Source: Colwellia sp.
GTDB lineage: Bacteria; Pseudomonadota; Gammaproteobacteria; Enterobacterales; Alteromonadaceae
Direction of reading: 5' to 3'
DNA: 51,981 nt
NCBI GenBank assembly: GCA_026196955.1
Contig: JAPHTO010000036.1
Span: 1-51,981, forward strand
A program made the translations under genes and the position numbers. The first letter of the stretch is position 1, and each line of letters begins with the position of its first letter. Positions 51,118 through 51,981 of the stretch are shown piece by piece. A model generated the notes under the pieces. It saw only the letters and a program-made list of their open reading frames with translations. It had not been told where the DNA came from and searched no databases.

Positions 51118-51262
51118 TCGCTCATTAATTCGTACAACTAAAATGTCGCTTGTTGCAACTTTTCACCAATATATATTTTTATTATTGATAACTTTCAGTT
51201 ATTATTTCTCATATTAATGTCAGCACAAAGCAAACTTAACAAAATTTTATTCGGAAATAATT

Positions 51263-51981
51263 ATGATTAGTGTATTTGATATGTTTTCAATTGGTATCGG
51301 CCCTTCTAGCTCTCATACTGTGGGCCCGATGAAAGCAGCGAAATTATTTATAGATGAATTACAAAAGCAAGATCAACTAGACACGATTGATCGGGTAAAG
51401 TGCGAATTATTTGGCTCTTTAGGACAAACAGGTATTGGCCATGGCACAGGTAAGGCTGTTATTTTAGGATTATCTGGCGAAATGCCTGAAACCATTGCAG
51501 TTGAGAGTATTGACAGTATTTTAGCTGACGTTGTTGCCTGTCAAAAAATTCAGCTTGCCGGCTTACATAATGTCGACTTTCCTAAAGATAATGCCATCAT
51601 TTATCATCATAGAAAAACCTTACCTGCTCATGCGAATGCCATGACACTTTTCGCCTATCAAGGTGACACCATTATTCTTGAGCAAACCTATTACTCTATC
51701 GGTGGTGGCTTTATTGTTCAGGATTGTGATTTTGAAAAAGAAAAAGACAAAGCCTTATCGCTGCATAGTAATATCAATCGACCGCATAGGTTTAATAATG
51801 CTGCCCAACTATTGCAAATCGCGCATGAAAGTGGCCTAAGCATTAGCACCATCATGATGAATAATGAAAAATGTTTGGCCGATGAAGCAAGTATTCGTAA
51901 ACGGCTGATCAGCATTTGGCAAGCTATGCGTAGCAGTGTTGATCGAGGTATGAGCACGGAAGGTATTTTACCTGGTGGACT
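51263..51981 (+). CDS. sdaA: L-serine ammonia-lyase, 5' part (partial)
   Basis: The frame from the ATG at 51263 (ribosome binding site GGAAAT) runs without a stop to the right edge, giving about 239 residues. The start MISVFDMFSIGIGPSSSHTVG is the N-terminal segment of single-chain [4Fe-4S] L-serine dehydratases that convert serine to pyruvate and ammonia. The later HGTGKAVILGLSGE and GGGFIVQD segments also fit. The cluster cysteines would lie beyond the window. It follows nudL by 145 bases, in the conserved order. Confidence 0.93.
   Translation, partial: MISVFDMFSIGIGPSSSHTVGPMKAAKLFIDELQKQDQLDTIDRVKCELFGSLGQTGIGHGTGKAVILGLSGEMPETIAVESIDSILADVVACQKIQLAGLHNVDFPKDNAIIYHHRKTLPAHANAMTLFAYQGDTIILEQTYYSIGGGFIVQDCDFEKEKDKALSLHSNINRPHRFNNAAQLLQIAHESGLSISTIMMNNEKCLADEASIRKRLISIWQAMRSSVDRGMSTEGILPGG

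Noticed and set aside
1-51981. tRNA, rRNA genes, CRISPR arrays or prophage
   Set aside because: No cloverleaf-like tRNA, rRNA segment, regularly spaced repeats or phage structural genes were recognised by eye; a tRNAscan or CRISPR search was not possible.

Overview
The window looks like a chromosomal segment from a marine, AT-rich gammaproteobacterium of the order Alteromonadales, probably close to Colwellia or Thalassotalea. This is inferred from the AT-rich base use, from the gammaproteobacterial order rpsB-tsf-pyrH-frr-uppS-cdsA-dxr-rseP-bamA-skp-lpxD-fabZ-lpxA-lpxB-rnhB-dnaE-accA-tilS, and from the ybfF|seqA-pgm, DUF2788-ybfE-fldA-fur and pabB-nudL-sdaA neighbourhoods. No 16S or other rRNA is present, so the genus is not proven.

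Region 1 (1-4150) is the accessory part. It holds the 3' end of one flavin-dependent tryptophan-halogenase-like gene and a complete second one. Next come an IS3-family remnant (the start of orfA plus one IS end) abutting a half integron attC-like sequence, and a small secreted protein whose stop codon lies right at that attC-like sequence. After these are a gene-free stretch with a perfect 28-bp palindrome and a HEPN-like protein with an RNxxxH motif. This is the only stretch that looks like mobile or variable DNA.

Region 2 (4150-11750, minus strand) is catabolism and replication control: a branched-chain 2-oxoacid dehydrogenase operon (E1alpha, E1beta, and an E2 with two almost identical lipoyl domains), astE, pgm and seqA. 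Region 3 (11895-20742, mostly plus strand) holds ybfF, DUF2788, ybfE, flavodoxin and Fur, then a secreted caspase-like protein with three C-terminal repeats, a small membrane methyltransferase, a PhnA-like protein (minus), a tandem universal stress protein and the SstT serine/threonine transporter.

Region 4 (20772-42016, minus strand) is the large conserved block for translation (rpsB, tsf, frr), UMP synthesis (pyrH), isoprenoid and phospholipid synthesis (uppS, cdsA, dxr), envelope stress and outer-membrane assembly (rseP, bamA, skp), lipid A and fatty acids (lpxD, fabZ, lpxA, lpxB, accA), RNase HII, DNA polymerase III alpha and tRNA-Ile lysidine synthetase. The genes are tightly packed, with several overlaps. 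Region 5 (42378-51981) has a DsbA-like protein, map, glnD and dapD on the plus strand, class I fumarase on the minus strand, then pabB, nudL and the 5' part of sdaA on the plus strand.

Most of the window is ordinary core genome. I see no complete novel multi-gene system. The points most worth a second look are the IS-interrupted attC-like site with its cassette-like gene, the HEPN protein and nearby palindrome, the caspase protein with three repeats, the recently duplicated or gene-converted lipoyl domain, and a dyad within a candidate promoter of the branched-chain dehydrogenase operon.
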